A stretch of 38,253 nucleotides of DNA from an uncultured Ruminiclostridium sp. GTDB taxonomy: Bacteria; Bacillota; Clostridia; Oscillospirales; Ruminococcaceae. The notes beneath the pieces were generated by a model, which saw only the letters and a program-made list of their open reading frames with translations, did not search any database and was not told where the DNA came from. This document shows, piece after piece, positions 1-8,637 of this stretch. The stretch is from assembly GCA_910585505.1 (NCBI GenBank), contig CAJUFF010000003.1, forward strand, positions 4,889 through 43,141. Reading direction: 5' to 3'. Made by a program: the position numbers and the translations under genes. Position 1 is the first letter of the stretch. Each line of letters starts with the position of its first letter.

Positions 1-1199
1 GGCTCGGAGCCTTCGGAATGCTCCTTTACTCTTACAACCTCCGGGATTATCTCCCCTGCTTTTCTGACGATTATCGAATCACCGAGTCTTACGTCAAGAT
101 CGGTTATGATGTCTTGATTATGCAGGGTGGCTCTTGAAACGGAGGTGCCCGCCAAGGTTATCGGATCGAACAGCGCTACGGGAGTCAAGGCACCTGTTCT
201 TCCCACATTTATCTCAATGTGTTTCAGCTTTGTTTCCTTTTCCTCCGGCGGATATTTAAACGCTACCGCCCATTTAGGCACTTTTGAGGTTGCGCCCAGA
301 ACGTTTCTGTCCTTAAAATCGTCTATCTTGATAACCGCTCCGTCGATATCGTAAGCCAACTTTCCTCTGCTTTCTCCGATAGCGGATATTTTTTCTATCG
401 CCTTCTCAATATCGGTAAATTCCTCGTAACCGTCTATTACCTTAAATCCCAATTTTTTCATATATTCAAGAGATTGCTTATGGGAAATAAGATTTTTTCC
501 TTCCACTTGCTGTATATTGAAAATAAAAACATCCAGTTCTCTTTGCGACGTTATCTTGCTGTCTTTTTGCCTAAGAGAGCCGGCGGCAGCGTTGCGCGGA
601 TTTTTCGCGGGAACTTCTCCGTTTATCTCCTGTCTTTGAATAAGCTTTTCAAAGCTTTTTCTGGGCATATAAACCTCTCCCCTTACTTCTATAAAAGGAA
701 CAGATTCTTTTAATTTCATGGGTATGCTTTTTATTGTGCGGAGATTTTCCGTAATATCCTCGCCGATAAAGCCGTCTCCTCTTGTTGAACCTCTTAAGAA
801 CAAGCCGTCGTGGTATTCAAGAGAAACGGACAATCCGTCGATTTTAGGTTCAACTATATAGGTAGGCGGAGCGCTGAGAGCCTGTCTTACCCTTGCATCA
901 AACTCTCTAAGCTCGTCGACGCTGAAAACGTCTTGAAGCGAGCCCATTTGTACCGCGTGAGGCACATTTTCAAAACTGCTTTCGGCAAAGCCGCCAACCC
1001 TCTGTGATGGTGAATGGGGAGTTATCAGCTCCGGATACTCTTTTTCCAACGCGCAAAGCTCTTGCATAAGAGCGTCATATTGATAATCGTCTACCGTCGG
1101 AGCGTCTAGCACATAATAGGAATAATTATGCTTTTCTATTTCTTCGGAAAGCTCTGTATGTCTTACCTTAGCCGTTTTAAAATCAATGTTGTTTTCCAT
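1..1199 (-). CDS. ligA: NAD-dependent DNA ligase LigA (N-terminal part, runs off left edge)
   Basis: LigA seals nicks in duplex DNA using NAD+ during replication and repair. The frame starts MENNIDFKTAKVRHTELSEE and stays open to the window edge, giving about 399 residues of a protein usually near 660. The N-terminal Ia domain with the NMN-contacting Tyr pair (HNYSYYVLD) comes first. The adenylation domain follows with the nucleotidyl-lysine motif EPKIDGLS (Lys119), then RGEVYMP and AYDIDGAVIKIDD. The edge falls at the start of the OB fold, after KAGEIIPEV. The zinc finger, HhH and BRCT domains lie outside the window. The truncation is only the window boundary. It is the last gene of the yunB side of this minus-strand run, 21 bases after yunB. 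Confidence 0.96.
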   Translation of the reverse strand, partial: MENNIDFKTAKVRHTELSEEIEKHNYSYYVLDAPTVDDYQYDALMQELCALEKEYPELITPHSPSQRVGGFAESSFENVPHAVQMGSLQDVFSVDELREFDARVRQALSAPPTYIVEPKIDGLSVSLEYHDGLFLRGSTRGDGFIGEDITENLRTIKSIPMKLKESVPFIEVRGEVYMPRKSFEKLIQRQEINGEVPAKNPRNAAAGSLRQKDSKITSQRELDVFIFNIQQVEGKNLISHKQSLEYMKKLGFKVIDGYEEFTDIEKAIEKISAIGESRGKLAYDIDGAVIKIDDFKDRNVLGATSKVPKWAVAFKYPPEEKETKLKHIEINVGRTGALTPVALFDPITLAGTSVSRATLHNQDIITDLDVRLGDSIIVRKAGEIIPEVVRVKEHSEGSE

Positions 1200-1220
1200 T
1201 TGGTATCCTTCCTGTACGTT

Positions 1221-1901
1221 TCAAGGACTGCCGTAATCGTTTATTGTTCCCATAAGATCTTCACTGCCCGTAATGACATGAGTGTAACTGTCGGGAACGC
1301 TTCCCACTATAACCGTTTCCGCAACAATAAATTGTGTCTCTACGACAGCGGAGGCAGTGTATCCCGGAATTATAGCGGAAATATCCACGTTTATCTCCAC
1401 CAATATTCTGTGAAGCGTCTGATTTATCCCAGCACTTTCAAAGGCGCTTATCAACGAGGTTTCGGCATATCCTTCCGGGCGTACGGTTACGGGAATAAGG
1501 GGTCCCTGATTGTAAAATGAGGAAAAACCCGATATAGTACCTAAGGAAATGCTCAGATCCTGTGAGTCAAGATGTTCAAGCTCGTCGTTGACGCTTTTGG
1601 TGATCTTGGCCTTGAGTCTGTTGATATTTACCATATTGCTTTCAATTGAGGTTATGACGCTATTATCGTTATAAACCACAGTTACCAGTTCATTGTAACC
1701 GAAATCCTCGATTGCCAGTTCGTTATAAACCGCGTCGTTTATAATTCTGGTCGCCAATACCTTACTTTGATATATGGTTGTCTTTTCTATAATGGGTCTT
1801 ACCCGCATATCAATGAGAATCAGAATACCTATAAGCAGTAAAGCAAAGGCGATAAGTTTAAGCCCCAGCTTATGCCGTTTAGGGGATCTGTACCTTGCCA
1901 T
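1221..1901 (-). CDS. yunB: Sporulation protein YunB
   Basis: YunB is a sporulation protein expressed in the mother cell in Bacillus under sigma-E; its exact biochemical role is not established. The 226-residue product starts MARYRSPKRHK and has one N-terminal membrane segment at about residues 14-30 (LKLIAFALLLIGILILI). A mainly beta extracytoplasmic domain follows, with family features such as RIINDAVY, IPVTVRPEGYAE and VEINVDISAIIPGY. It has the usual family length. The start is supported by AAGGTGGTG at the expected distance. That Shine-Dalgarno begins inside the right arm of a perfect 15-bp inverted repeat (1912-1946), which is unusual. The gene marks the host as a likely spore former. 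Confidence 0.93.
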   Translation of the reverse strand: MARYRSPKRHKLGLKLIAFALLLIGILILIDMRVRPIIEKTTIYQSKVLATRIINDAVYNELAIEDFGYNELVTVVYNDNSVITSIESNMVNINRLKAKITKSVNDELEHLDSQDLSISLGTISGFSSFYNQGPLIPVTVRPEGYAETSLISAFESAGINQTLHRILVEINVDISAIIPGYTASAVVETQFIVAETVIVGSVPDSYTHVITGSEDLMGTINDYGSP

Positions 1902-1911
1902 AAAATCACCA

Positions 1912-1946
1912 CCTTAATTATCATAATATGTTTATGATAATTAAGG
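1912..1946. promoter_or_regulatory. Perfect inverted repeat overlapping the yunB ribosome-binding site
   Basis: Arms 1912-1926 and 1932-1946 are exact reverse complements (15 bp, A/T-rich, 5-base loop). On the minus strand the hairpin ends in AAGG, the first half of the yunB Shine-Dalgarno AAGGTGGTG, and no T-run follows. It therefore looks less like a terminator for the upstream peptidase gene than like an operator or an RNA hairpin that masks the ribosome-binding site. Confidence 0.6.
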
Positions 1947-1981
1947 CGTGATTAGACAAGCTATTTTAAAAAGAGAAACCT

Positions 1982-3391
1982 TTACTTGATAAACGCTGCA
2001 AAAGCTTTATAAGTCATATATACGTCGTTTTTTGAAGTAATTTCAAAGGGAGCGTGCATCGAAAGAACGGGAACCCCAAGGTCTATTGTATCAACGTCGA
2101 GATTGGCTATATATTTAGCCACGGTACCGCCGCCGCCCAGATCAACCTTTCCAAGCTCGCCGGTCTGCCAGATTATGCCGTTTTTATCAAAAATGCTTCT
2201 CACATAACCCACAAACTCTGCGGAAGCGTCACTGGTGCCGCTCTTACCTCTCGACCCGGTAAATTTCGTAAGGCAGGTACCCTTTCCGACAAAAGCGCAG
2301 TTTTTCTTTTCCAGAACATCCGGGAATGAAGGGTCAAATCCCGCGTTTACATCGGCGGAAAGGCACTTTGAAGCGGACAGTACATGTCTGCCGTTTTTGC
2401 CTGCGGCTTCTGCCAAGTCGCAGATAAAGTATTCAAGGTATGAGGACTGAAGCCCGGTGTTCCCGTCGCTGCCTGTTTCCTCCTTATCGGTAAGCACGGT
2501 CACAACGGTTTTTGTGGGAACGTCCTTCTGTTCCAATGTGGCCATAAGCGCGGTATATCCGCAGACTCTGTCATCCTGTCCGTAAGCGCCCACAAGGCTT
2601 CTGTCAAAGCCCACATCTCTGGCTTTTACAGCGGGAACGGCTTCCAGCTCTGCCGAAAGGAAGTCCTCTTCAACAATACCGTATTTTTCAAAAAGAATGT
2701 TCATTATATTGAGCTTGACCAGATCGCTTTCCTTATCGTCCCTGAACGGTCTCGAACCTATAAGGATATTAAGCTCCTCGCCGGCTATGATCTTAGGCGC
2801 GGTGCGCTTCATCTGCTCCTCGGCGAGGTGAGGGAGAAGGTCGGTAACAACAAATACCGGATCGTTATCGTCCTCGCCTATCTTCACCTCAACCGTCTCA
2901 CCGTTTTTCTTAATGATAACGCCGTGAAGCGCCAGAGGAACGGTGGGCCACTGATATTTCTTTATACCGCCGTAATAGTGAGTTTTGAAAAAAGCCATTT
3001 CTGCGTCTTCATAAAGAGGATTCTGTTTAAGATCAAGCCTTGGGGAATCAATATGAGCCGCAAGTATATTTACGCCCTTTTCTATATCCTCTTTTCCGAT
3101 TATGGAAAGAATAAGAGCCTTGCCGCGGTTATTCAAATAAACCTTGTCTCCCGCGCCGTATTTTTTTCCGCTGTCGAATTCGGAAAAGCCCGCCTTTTCG
3201 GCAAGGGCAATCGCTGCCTTTACGGCCTCTCTTTCGGTTTTCCCGTCGTCAAGAAACCTTTTGTAGCCGTCGCAGAATTTGTCTGCCGCTTCAAGCTCGG
3301 TTTCCGACATAATCAGACCCGAATTTTTCTTTTTCATGAACAGCTTTTCCTGAAGTTCCTTTGCTTTGTTTACTTCCTTTTCGTTAGGCAT
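1982..3391 (-). CDS. M18 family zinc aminopeptidase
   Basis: This is a cytoplasmic zinc metallo-aminopeptidase that trims N-terminal residues from peptides. The 469-residue product carries the M18 metal-site motifs in order: AAHIDSPRLDL (His ligand), GQDDRVCGY (bridging Asp), TDKEETGSDGNTG (catalytic Glu pair), SADVNAGFDP (Asp) and LSMHAPFEITSKND (C-terminal His). The start MPNEKEVNKAKE is chosen because GGAGG lies 10 bases upstream; a longer in-frame start at 3436 would run 53 bases into the transglycosylase gene without a ribosome-binding site. The chosen start overlaps that gene's stop by 8 bases, so translation is probably coupled. It resembles the bacterial ApeA-type group, but the substrate cannot be read from sequence. 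Confidence 0.93.
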   Translation of the reverse strand: MPNEKEVNKAKELQEKLFMKKKNSGLIMSETELEAADKFCDGYKRFLDDGKTEREAVKAAIALAEKAGFSEFDSGKKYGAGDKVYLNNRGKALILSIIGKEDIEKGVNILAAHIDSPRLDLKQNPLYEDAEMAFFKTHYYGGIKKYQWPTVPLALHGVIIKKNGETVEVKIGEDDNDPVFVVTDLLPHLAEEQMKRTAPKIIAGEELNILIGSRPFRDDKESDLVKLNIMNILFEKYGIVEEDFLSAELEAVPAVKARDVGFDRSLVGAYGQDDRVCGYTALMATLEQKDVPTKTVVTVLTDKEETGSDGNTGLQSSYLEYFICDLAEAAGKNGRHVLSASKCLSADVNAGFDPSFPDVLEKKNCAFVGKGTCLTKFTGSRGKSGTSDASAEFVGYVRSIFDKNGIIWQTGELGKVDLGGGGTVAKYIANLDVDTIDLGVPVLSMHAPFEITSKNDVYMTYKAFAAFIK

Positions 3392-4010
3392 TTTTGTTGT
3401 CCTCCGTGTATATTTTTTGATATTTTTTAAGCGCATCTTTTATTTTATTAAGATAGTGCTTTGTATCCGACGCAGGTATTGTGTCCAATGTTTTTCCATC
3501 CTTGCTGTACTTTGAATTTTGAAGCCATGAATCCACGCTTCCCGCCCCCGCGTGATAAGCGCATACGGCTTCGTCCATCGAACCGAAATAATTCAGCAAA
3601 TAACCGATAAGATAAGAGCCGTAGCGGATATTCTGTTCTGGATCAAACATTGTTCCGTATTCCGTTTCGTCGCTGTCGCTGAGTCTGTAACGCACCCACT
3701 GAAAGGTCTCGTCCATTATCTGCATAAGACCTCTTGCGCCAACATTTGAGACAGCGTTGCTGTTGAAATTGCTCTCCGTCTTTATTATTGCATATATTAA
3801 AAATTTATCAACACCGTTTTCTTTGGAATATTTTTCAACATATTCCTCATATTTTAAGGGGTAATTATACAAAAGATACTTTTCCTTTGCCGCCCTGTAA
3901 GCCGCGTTCCCGAAAAGCAGCGCTATTATCAGGATAAGCGACGTGACAACAAAAATATATCTTCTGCTTTTTCTTTTACTCCTGTGAGGTGATTTATATT
4001 CCGCTTTCAT
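3384..4010 (-). CDS. Membrane-anchored lytic transglycosylase (SLT domain)
   Basis: It cleaves the beta-1,4 bond between MurNAc and GlcNAc in peptidoglycan, leaving anhydro ends. The 208-residue product has a basic N-terminus, one membrane anchor at about 18-35 and an extracellular SLT domain at about 60-195. The catalytic Glu79 sits in AIIKTESNFN, followed by GARGLMQIMDET and AYHAGAGSVDSW. The last motif is normally AYNAGPG, so two usually conserved positions differ. The start at 4010 gives an ATGA overlap with the coaE stop and has AGGAAGGG just upstream. The position between coaE and a peptidase gene suggests one transcript rather than a dedicated wall operon. Confidence 0.92.
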   Translation of the reverse strand: MKAEYKSPHRSKRKSRRYIFVVTSLILIIALLFGNAAYRAAKEKYLLYNYPLKYEEYVEKYSKENGVDKFLIYAIIKTESNFNSNAVSNVGARGLMQIMDETFQWVRYRLSDSDETEYGTMFDPEQNIRYGSYLIGYLLNYFGSMDEAVCAYHAGAGSVDSWLQNSKYSKDGKTLDTIPASDTKHYLNKIKDALKKYQKIYTEDNKNA

Positions 4011-4615
4011 TTCCCTTCCTTTATCCGACATATTGTTTTCTTTATTTCCCGTGAAAATTCTTCCTCGGAACCGTTGTTCATAATCAGAATATCCGATTTC
4101 TCCCTGAAAAAATCCGCGTCATACTGAGAGTCAAGACGATTTTTCGCTTCTTCCCTTGTTATTCCGTCACGAACTGTTATTCGGTTTATAAGAATCTCTT
4201 TATCTGCCGCCACGCTTACTATTTTTCCGCATATATCCTCCAGCCCGCTTTCAAAAAGCGTGGGAGCGTCCAGCACTGTGTATTCCGAATCGGAGAAAAT
4301 TATTCGCTTTATAACACTATATGAAACAAAGGGATACATAATTCCGTTAAGTTTTATTCGCTTATCCGGATCCGAAAAAATTATTTTTCCCATTAGCCTT
4401 CGGTTTAATTCGCCTTCGGCGGTGAGAATCTCACTCCCGAATCCGGAAGCGATTTCTTTAAGACAAGGTTTTCCCTTTTTCACAATCTCGCGGCATATCC
4501 CGTCGCAGTCAATTACATAGAACCCCGCTTCCCTAAACATTTTACAGGCGGTTGACTTTCCCGCTCCGGACATTCCCGTAAGGCCGATAACCTTTGTTTT
4601 TCTTCTGTCAGACAT
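4007..4615 (-). CDS. coaE: Dephospho-CoA kinase
   Basis: CoaE phosphorylates the 3'-hydroxyl of the ribose of dephospho-CoA, the final step of coenzyme A synthesis. The 202-residue protein has the P-loop GMSGAGKST (14-22), the substrate-site segment YVIDCDGICREIV, the CoA-domain stretch LDAPTLFESG and the lid region with ITREEAKNRLDSQ. Its length is normal for the family. It begins one base after the stop of the Sua5-type gene and overlaps the next gene by four bases, so these three genes are almost certainly co-translated. Confidence 0.95.
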   Translation of the reverse strand: MSDRRKTKVIGLTGMSGAGKSTACKMFREAGFYVIDCDGICREIVKKGKPCLKEIASGFGSEILTAEGELNRRLMGKIIFSDPDKRIKLNGIMYPFVSYSVIKRIIFSDSEYTVLDAPTLFESGLEDICGKIVSVAADKEILINRITVRDGITREEAKNRLDSQYDADFFREKSDILIMNNGSEEEFSREIKKTICRIKEGK

Positions 4616-4616
4616 A

Positions 4617-5621
4617 TTATAGTTTTATTACTTTGAAAGCGGCGGCTCTTATCAGCCTGTTGTATACCGCAAGGCCTATTCCTTTTTTTTCGGGAGCTTT
4701 AACAAATATTTTTTCCGCTCCCAGCTCGTCCGCTTGCCGTAAAGCGGAAAAAAGCTCAGCCGCTTCCCTTTCGTCTGTGCTGCCATACGGAATCGTCTTT
4801 GCGCGTATCTTTCCCGCCGCGTTCGTCAAAACAAGGGTGTTTTCATCGTAATTATTGTTTACAAATTCGATAAAACGGCTGTTATCCCAGCATTCGATCA
4901 TATAAACCGCGGCTTTGGGGGAATAATGCTTATATTTCATTCCGGGGGAAAGGGCTTTTCCATTGTCCTCAAGACCATCAGTGACGGCCTTATCGATTTC
5001 CACTTCGCAGAATTCGCACAGCATTTCCGGCGTTACCCCTCCGGGGCGAAGTATTTTTACTCCTTTTTCCGTAAAGGTGATAACCGTGCTTTCCAGTCCG
5101 CAGGAGCATCTTCCGCCGTCAAGAATTAAGGAAATTTTTCCGTTCAGGTCGTTGTATACGTGTCTCGCCTCGGTGGGGCTGGGAAATCCCGAAAGATTAG
5201 CCGACGGCGCTGCCAGAGGAAAACCGCAAAGCTCTATAAGCTTTAAAGTGTATTTATTGTCGGGCATCCGGAAAGCTACCGTGGTCAAACCTCCGCTGGT
5301 TTCATCGGGTACAATGTTGTTTTTAGGCATTATCATTGTAAGAGAGCCGGGCCAGAATCTTTCCGCAAGCTTTAACGCAGATTCGGGAACGCTTTCCGCA
5401 TATCGGTAAAGCCAATTTGTATCCGGTATATGGAGTATCAAAGGATTGTCGGCGGGGCGGTTTTTGGCTGCGAATATTTTTTTTACAGTTTGGGCGGAAA
5501 GACCGTTGCCCGCCAGTCCGTAAACCGTTTCGGTGGGTATCGCCGCTATTTCTCCGCTTTTCAAAAGCTCCGCGGCAAGTTTGATGCTATAATCGTTTAT
5601 CGGAAGAATTTGTGTTTCCAT
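4617..5621 (-). CDS. ywlC: L-threonylcarbamoyladenylate synthase, Sua5/YwlC type
   Basis: It makes threonylcarbamoyl-AMP from threonine, bicarbonate and ATP for the universal t6A37 modification of tRNAs reading ANN codons. The 334 residues contain a YrdC domain (about 10-205) with AIPTETVYGLAGNG, AAKNRPADNPLILHI, FPLAAPSANLSGFPSPT and GLESTVITF. A C-terminal Sua5 domain follows after the linker at SPGMKYKHYSPKA. This two-domain layout separates it from short TsaC proteins. It lies upstream of coaE and downstream of prfA, a translation-linked neighbourhood seen in many Firmicutes. Confidence 0.95.
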   Translation of the reverse strand: METQILPINDYSIKLAAELLKSGEIAAIPTETVYGLAGNGLSAQTVKKIFAAKNRPADNPLILHIPDTNWLYRYAESVPESALKLAERFWPGSLTMIMPKNNIVPDETSGGLTTVAFRMPDNKYTLKLIELCGFPLAAPSANLSGFPSPTEARHVYNDLNGKISLILDGGRCSCGLESTVITFTEKGVKILRPGGVTPEMLCEFCEVEIDKAVTDGLEDNGKALSPGMKYKHYSPKAAVYMIECWDNSRFIEFVNNNYDENTLVLTNAAGKIRAKTIPYGSTDEREAAELFSALRQADELGAEKIFVKAPEKKGIGLAVYNRLIRAAAFKVIKL

Positions 5622-5672
5622 TTATTTTGTTCTCACATAGTTTTAAATATATTATCTTTAATCAATACTTCT

Positions 5673-6749
5673 TTACATATTTTCCGAACTGGCAAGCTTC
5701 GCCGTTCTGTCGGCTATCGCAAGCGCCTCGAACACCTCGTCGCAATCTCCGTTCATAAAAGCGTCAAGTTTATATATGGTAAGACCTATTCTGTGATCGG
5801 TAACACGGCTTTGGGGGTAGTTGTAGGTGCGTATTCTTTCCGAGCGGTCGCCGGTTCCCACCTGTATACGGCGCTCGGCTGCAATTTTGTCGGTCTGCTC
5901 GCTGAGCTTGGCTTCGTACAGCTTGGAATAAAGCATTTTCATGGCTTTTTCCTTGTTTTTTATCTGGCTTCGCTCCTCCTGGCACTCTACGATTGTACCG
6001 GAGGGATGGTGTATTATGCGTATTGCGGATTCGGTCTTGTTTATATGCTGTCCGCCCGCGCCGCTGGATCGGAAGGTTTGTATTTCAAGGTCGGATGGGT
6101 TTATCTCAACGTCCACCTCTTCCATTTCGGGAAGTACAGCGACAGTAATTGTGGAAGTATGAATACGTCCCTGCGCTTCCGTTTCGGGAACACGCTGAAC
6201 ACGGTGGACTCCGCTTTCGTATTTCATCTTAGCGTAAGCGCCTTCCCCCTCCACGGAAAAGCTTATTTCCTTGTATCCGCCCAATTCTGTGGGGTTGGCG
6301 CTGATTACCTCCGTTTTCCAGTTCCTTGACTGAGCGTAAAGAGAGTACATTCTGTACAGCGAGTTGGCAAACAAGGCGGCCTCGTCGCCTCCCGCGCCAC
6401 CTCTTATTTCCACGATAACATTTCGGTCGTCGTCCGGATCCTTTGGCAAAAGAAGAATTTTCAGCTCCTCCTCGAATTTGTCGGTATCTTCACGGGCGGT
6501 ATTAAGCTGTTGCTGCGCCATTTCTTTAAATTCTTTATCAATTCCGCTTTCGTTTAATATCCCCTCCGCTTCTTCAAATTCTTCCTTAGCCTTTTTATAT
6601 TGTCGGAATTTGTCCACTACGGGGGTAAGCTGCTTGTGTTCCTTCATCAGAGCCTTGTATCGGTTTTGATCGTTTATAACTTCGGGATCGCTTAAGCTCT
6701 CGTTTATTTCTTCAAGGCGCTTTTCGGCGTTGTTCAATTTATCAAGCAT
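5673..6749 (-). CDS. prfA: Peptide chain release factor 1
   Basis: RF1 recognises UAA and UAG stop codons in the ribosomal A site and triggers peptidyl-tRNA hydrolysis. The 358-residue protein has the codon-recognition region RVQRVPETEAQGRIHTS, with a PET version of the PxT motif. The catalytic GGQ sits in RSSGAGGQHINKTESA. Earlier, EIRGGAGGDEAALF marks domain 1/2. Length and order are normal and there is no frameshift, unlike prfB. It starts three bases after the stop of the DUF951 gene. Confidence 0.97.
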   Translation of the reverse strand: MLDKLNNAEKRLEEINESLSDPEVINDQNRYKALMKEHKQLTPVVDKFRQYKKAKEEFEEAEGILNESGIDKEFKEMAQQQLNTAREDTDKFEEELKILLLPKDPDDDRNVIVEIRGGAGGDEAALFANSLYRMYSLYAQSRNWKTEVISANPTELGGYKEISFSVEGEGAYAKMKYESGVHRVQRVPETEAQGRIHTSTITVAVLPEMEEVDVEINPSDLEIQTFRSSGAGGQHINKTESAIRIIHHPSGTIVECQEERSQIKNKEKAMKMLYSKLYEAKLSEQTDKIAAERRIQVGTGDRSERIRTYNYPQSRVTDHRIGLTIYKLDAFMNGDCDEVFEALAIADRTAKLASSENM

Positions 6750-6752
6750 TGT

Positions 6753-6938
6753 TTAACTTTCCTTTGCAATGATTTTTTTGATTTTTTTCTCACACTTGCT
6801 TCTGGGCACCATAAAGTCGTGCCCGCATTTCTCGCATTTCAGTCTGAAATCAGCGCCCACTCGCATGACGATCATACGGTTCCCGCCGCAGGGGTGAGGC
6901 TTTTTCATTTCAAGAATATCGCCGATGTTTACATTCAT
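6753..6938 (-). CDS. DUF951 domain-containing protein
   Basis: A 61-residue basic protein of unknown function. It carries the DUF951 signature: MKKPHPCGGNRM near the start, then the CEKCGH pair and the tail MVPRSKCEKKIKKI. The three cysteines and the histidine suggest a small zinc ribbon or an RNA-binding fold, but this is inference. The family is widespread in Firmicutes as one short gene. Here it is tightly linked to prfA (3-base gap) and probably co-transcribed with it. Confidence 0.88.
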   Translation of the reverse strand: MNVNIGDILEMKKPHPCGGNRMIVMRVGADFRLKCEKCGHDFMVPRSKCEKKIKKIIAKES

Positions 6939-6996
6939 ATTATCCTCGCTGTTTCATTAAATTTGAATATAAAGAATTGTTAATTTATCTGTTATC

Positions 6997-7533
6997 TTAT
7001 TTTTTGGGAACAAACTTTGACGGTTTGGCTGCAAATAACAAATACGCACCGCAAAACAGCTTGGCTGTGGCATCAGCAATGCAGATAACCGCCATGGAAA
7101 TATCCGTGAATATATAACCCATCACCGTTATAACCACACAAACCGCTCCCAGCACCACCATGCTCCAGCCGTGTATAAAGAACCATAAGAAAAAATGTAT
7201 CGCCGTCGCCAATAATACGCCCAGCCATATCTGTCTCCAGTGCCACCCGGGGATAAAGGGACCCGCAATGCAAAACATTAGCAGAAATAACGCCGCTATT
7301 GAAAAATAAATCAGCTTTAATTGTTTTTTTGAAATGCCTCCCTGTGAAAGCTTTTCCCTTACCTTTTTGTTAACGTTTACGCAAAAAAAGCTGACATAAT
7401 ATCCTATCAGGAACACAAACGGATTTACAAGAAACTCGCCGCCGAAAATAACCGCAGCTGTAAGCACTATTGCCACAAGTATCAGCCATAGTCCGCATTG
7501 TTTTTTATGATTGAATTCAAACGTTTCTTTCAT
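6997..7533 (-). CDS. Small multi-pass membrane protein, function unknown
   Basis: A 178-residue hydrophobic protein that I do not recognise. It has about five or six membrane segments: roughly IVLTAAVIFGGEFLV, FLIGYYVSFFCV, IYFSIAALFLLMFCIAG, a central stretch near HFFLWFFIHGW, and two more toward the C-terminus. A short basic stretch (KKVREKLSQGG) lies between segments two and three. The start MKETFEFN is chosen for GGGAGG five bases upstream; a longer start at 7560 lacks a site. A consensus-like promoter sits at 7569-7597. It is transcribed toward the DUF951 gene with a 58-base gap. Confidence 0.75.
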   Translation of the reverse strand: MKETFEFNHKKQCGLWLILVAIVLTAAVIFGGEFLVNPFVFLIGYYVSFFCVNVNKKVREKLSQGGISKKQLKLIYFSIAALFLLMFCIAGPFIPGWHWRQIWLGVLLATAIHFFLWFFIHGWSMVVLGAVCVVITVMGYIFTDISMAVICIADATAKLFCGAYLLFAAKPSKFVPKK

Positions 7534-7568
7534 TGTTTCCTCCCGATCTGAATTTATCAATACATAGT

Positions 7569-7597
7569 ATTATACCACGTTTTTCCAAAAAAAGCAA
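7569..7597 (-). promoter_or_regulatory. Sigma-A promoter for the 6997-7533 membrane protein
   Basis: On the minus strand, TTGCTT (7592-7597), a 17-base spacer and TATAAT (7569-7574) precede the gene by about 35 bases. Confidence 0.7.
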
Positions 7598-7698
7598 CAA
7601 AAGGAATAATAAAGACTTGCTTTTCATAAACTTAACAAAAAGCAAAAAGTGTGTGGCTCTTCCCATTTGCCCTCACAAAGGAAGGAATGATCATAAAA

Positions 7699-8637
7699 AT
7701 GTCAGAATTTTATCCGGAGGGAGAACTTATAAATACCGAGGAAAACCGCCGTCTTACCGCCGATGAACAAAGGCTGCGGGAATGTATCTTAAGCGGAAAA
7801 ATACTCGAAGCGCCCTGCGTGGTGTGCGACAGCAGACATAATCTTATAGTGGATCTGGGCTTTATAAAGGGGATTATCCCACGCATAGAGGGAGCCATAG
7901 GCATTGACGACGGCACCACAAAGGACATTGCTCTTATATCAAGAGTAAATAAAGCGGTTTGTTTTAAAATAACCGCCGTGGTCAACAACGAATACGGAGG
8001 AAAAACCGCTATTTTAAGCCGTAAAATGGCGCAGCGGGAATGTATAAAAAATTATATTTCAAAATTGACTCCGGGGGATATAATAAATGCAAAGGTTACG
8101 CATCTGGAACAGTTCGGATGTTTTGTGGACATAGGCTGCGGCATTCCATCCCTTATACCGATTGACGCCATTTCGGTTTCAAGGATAAATCACCCCTCAA
8201 ACCGCATATCGGTAGGGCAAAATATAAAAGCGATTGTTAAAAGCATTGATAACAGCAAAGTAACGCTTTCACACAAAGAACTTCTCGGAACATGGGCGGA
8301 AAACGCCGCGCTCTTTAAAACCGGCGAAACTGTGACCGGATATATACGAAGCATAGAAAATTACGGCATATTCGTTGAACTTACCCCGAATCTGGCAGGT
8401 CTGGCGGAGCTTAAGGACGGCGTACATATAAATCAACACGCAAGTGTTTTTATCAAAGCGATAATTCCCGAAAAGATGAAAGTCAAGCTTATTATAGTGG
8501 ACGCTTTCGACAGCGGCTGTTCTCTTGTCAGGGACGCTAAGGACGGCGGATTCAGGTACTTTATCGACAGCGGCCGTCTTGACAGCTGGGTATATTCAAC
8601 TCCCGAATCTGATAAGATAATCAAAACGGTTTTTTAG
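7699..8637 (+). CDS. S1-domain RNA-binding protein
   Basis: A 312-residue protein with three S1-like OB folds at about residues 33-108, 125-194 and 208-275. The last two are clearest (GDIINAKVTHLEQFGCFVDI and GETVTGYIRSIENYGIFVEL). It resembles the short ribosomal-protein-S1-like proteins of Clostridia, which are not full bS1; a role in mRNA binding or translation is inferred. The start MSEFYPEGE is taken at 7699 because the Shine-Dalgarno AAAGGAAGG (7677-7685) is too close to the earlier in-frame ATG at 7687. It is one of only two plus-strand genes here, and its 3' end overlaps the end of rarA by 17 bases. Confidence 0.88.
   Translation: MSEFYPEGELINTEENRRLTADEQRLRECILSGKILEAPCVVCDSRHNLIVDLGFIKGIIPRIEGAIGIDDGTTKDIALISRVNKAVCFKITAVVNNEYGGKTAILSRKMAQRECIKNYISKLTPGDIINAKVTHLEQFGCFVDIGCGIPSLIPIDAISVSRINHPSNRISVGQNIKAIVKSIDNSKVTLSHKELLGTWAENAALFKTGETVTGYIRSIENYGIFVELTPNLAGLAELKDGVHINQHASVFIKAIIPEKMKVKLIIVDAFDSGCSLVRDAKDGGFRYFIDSGRLDSWVYSTPESDKIIKTVF

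Noticed and set aside
1912..1946. Rho-independent terminator after the M18 peptidase gene
   Set aside because: No T-run follows the stem on the minus strand; the next bases are the yunB ribosome-binding site.
5430..6329. A 299-codon plus-strand frame opposite prfA and ywlC
   Set aside because: It lies antisense to two clear genes, has low-complexity aromatic and basic composition, and no ribosome-binding site or family match.
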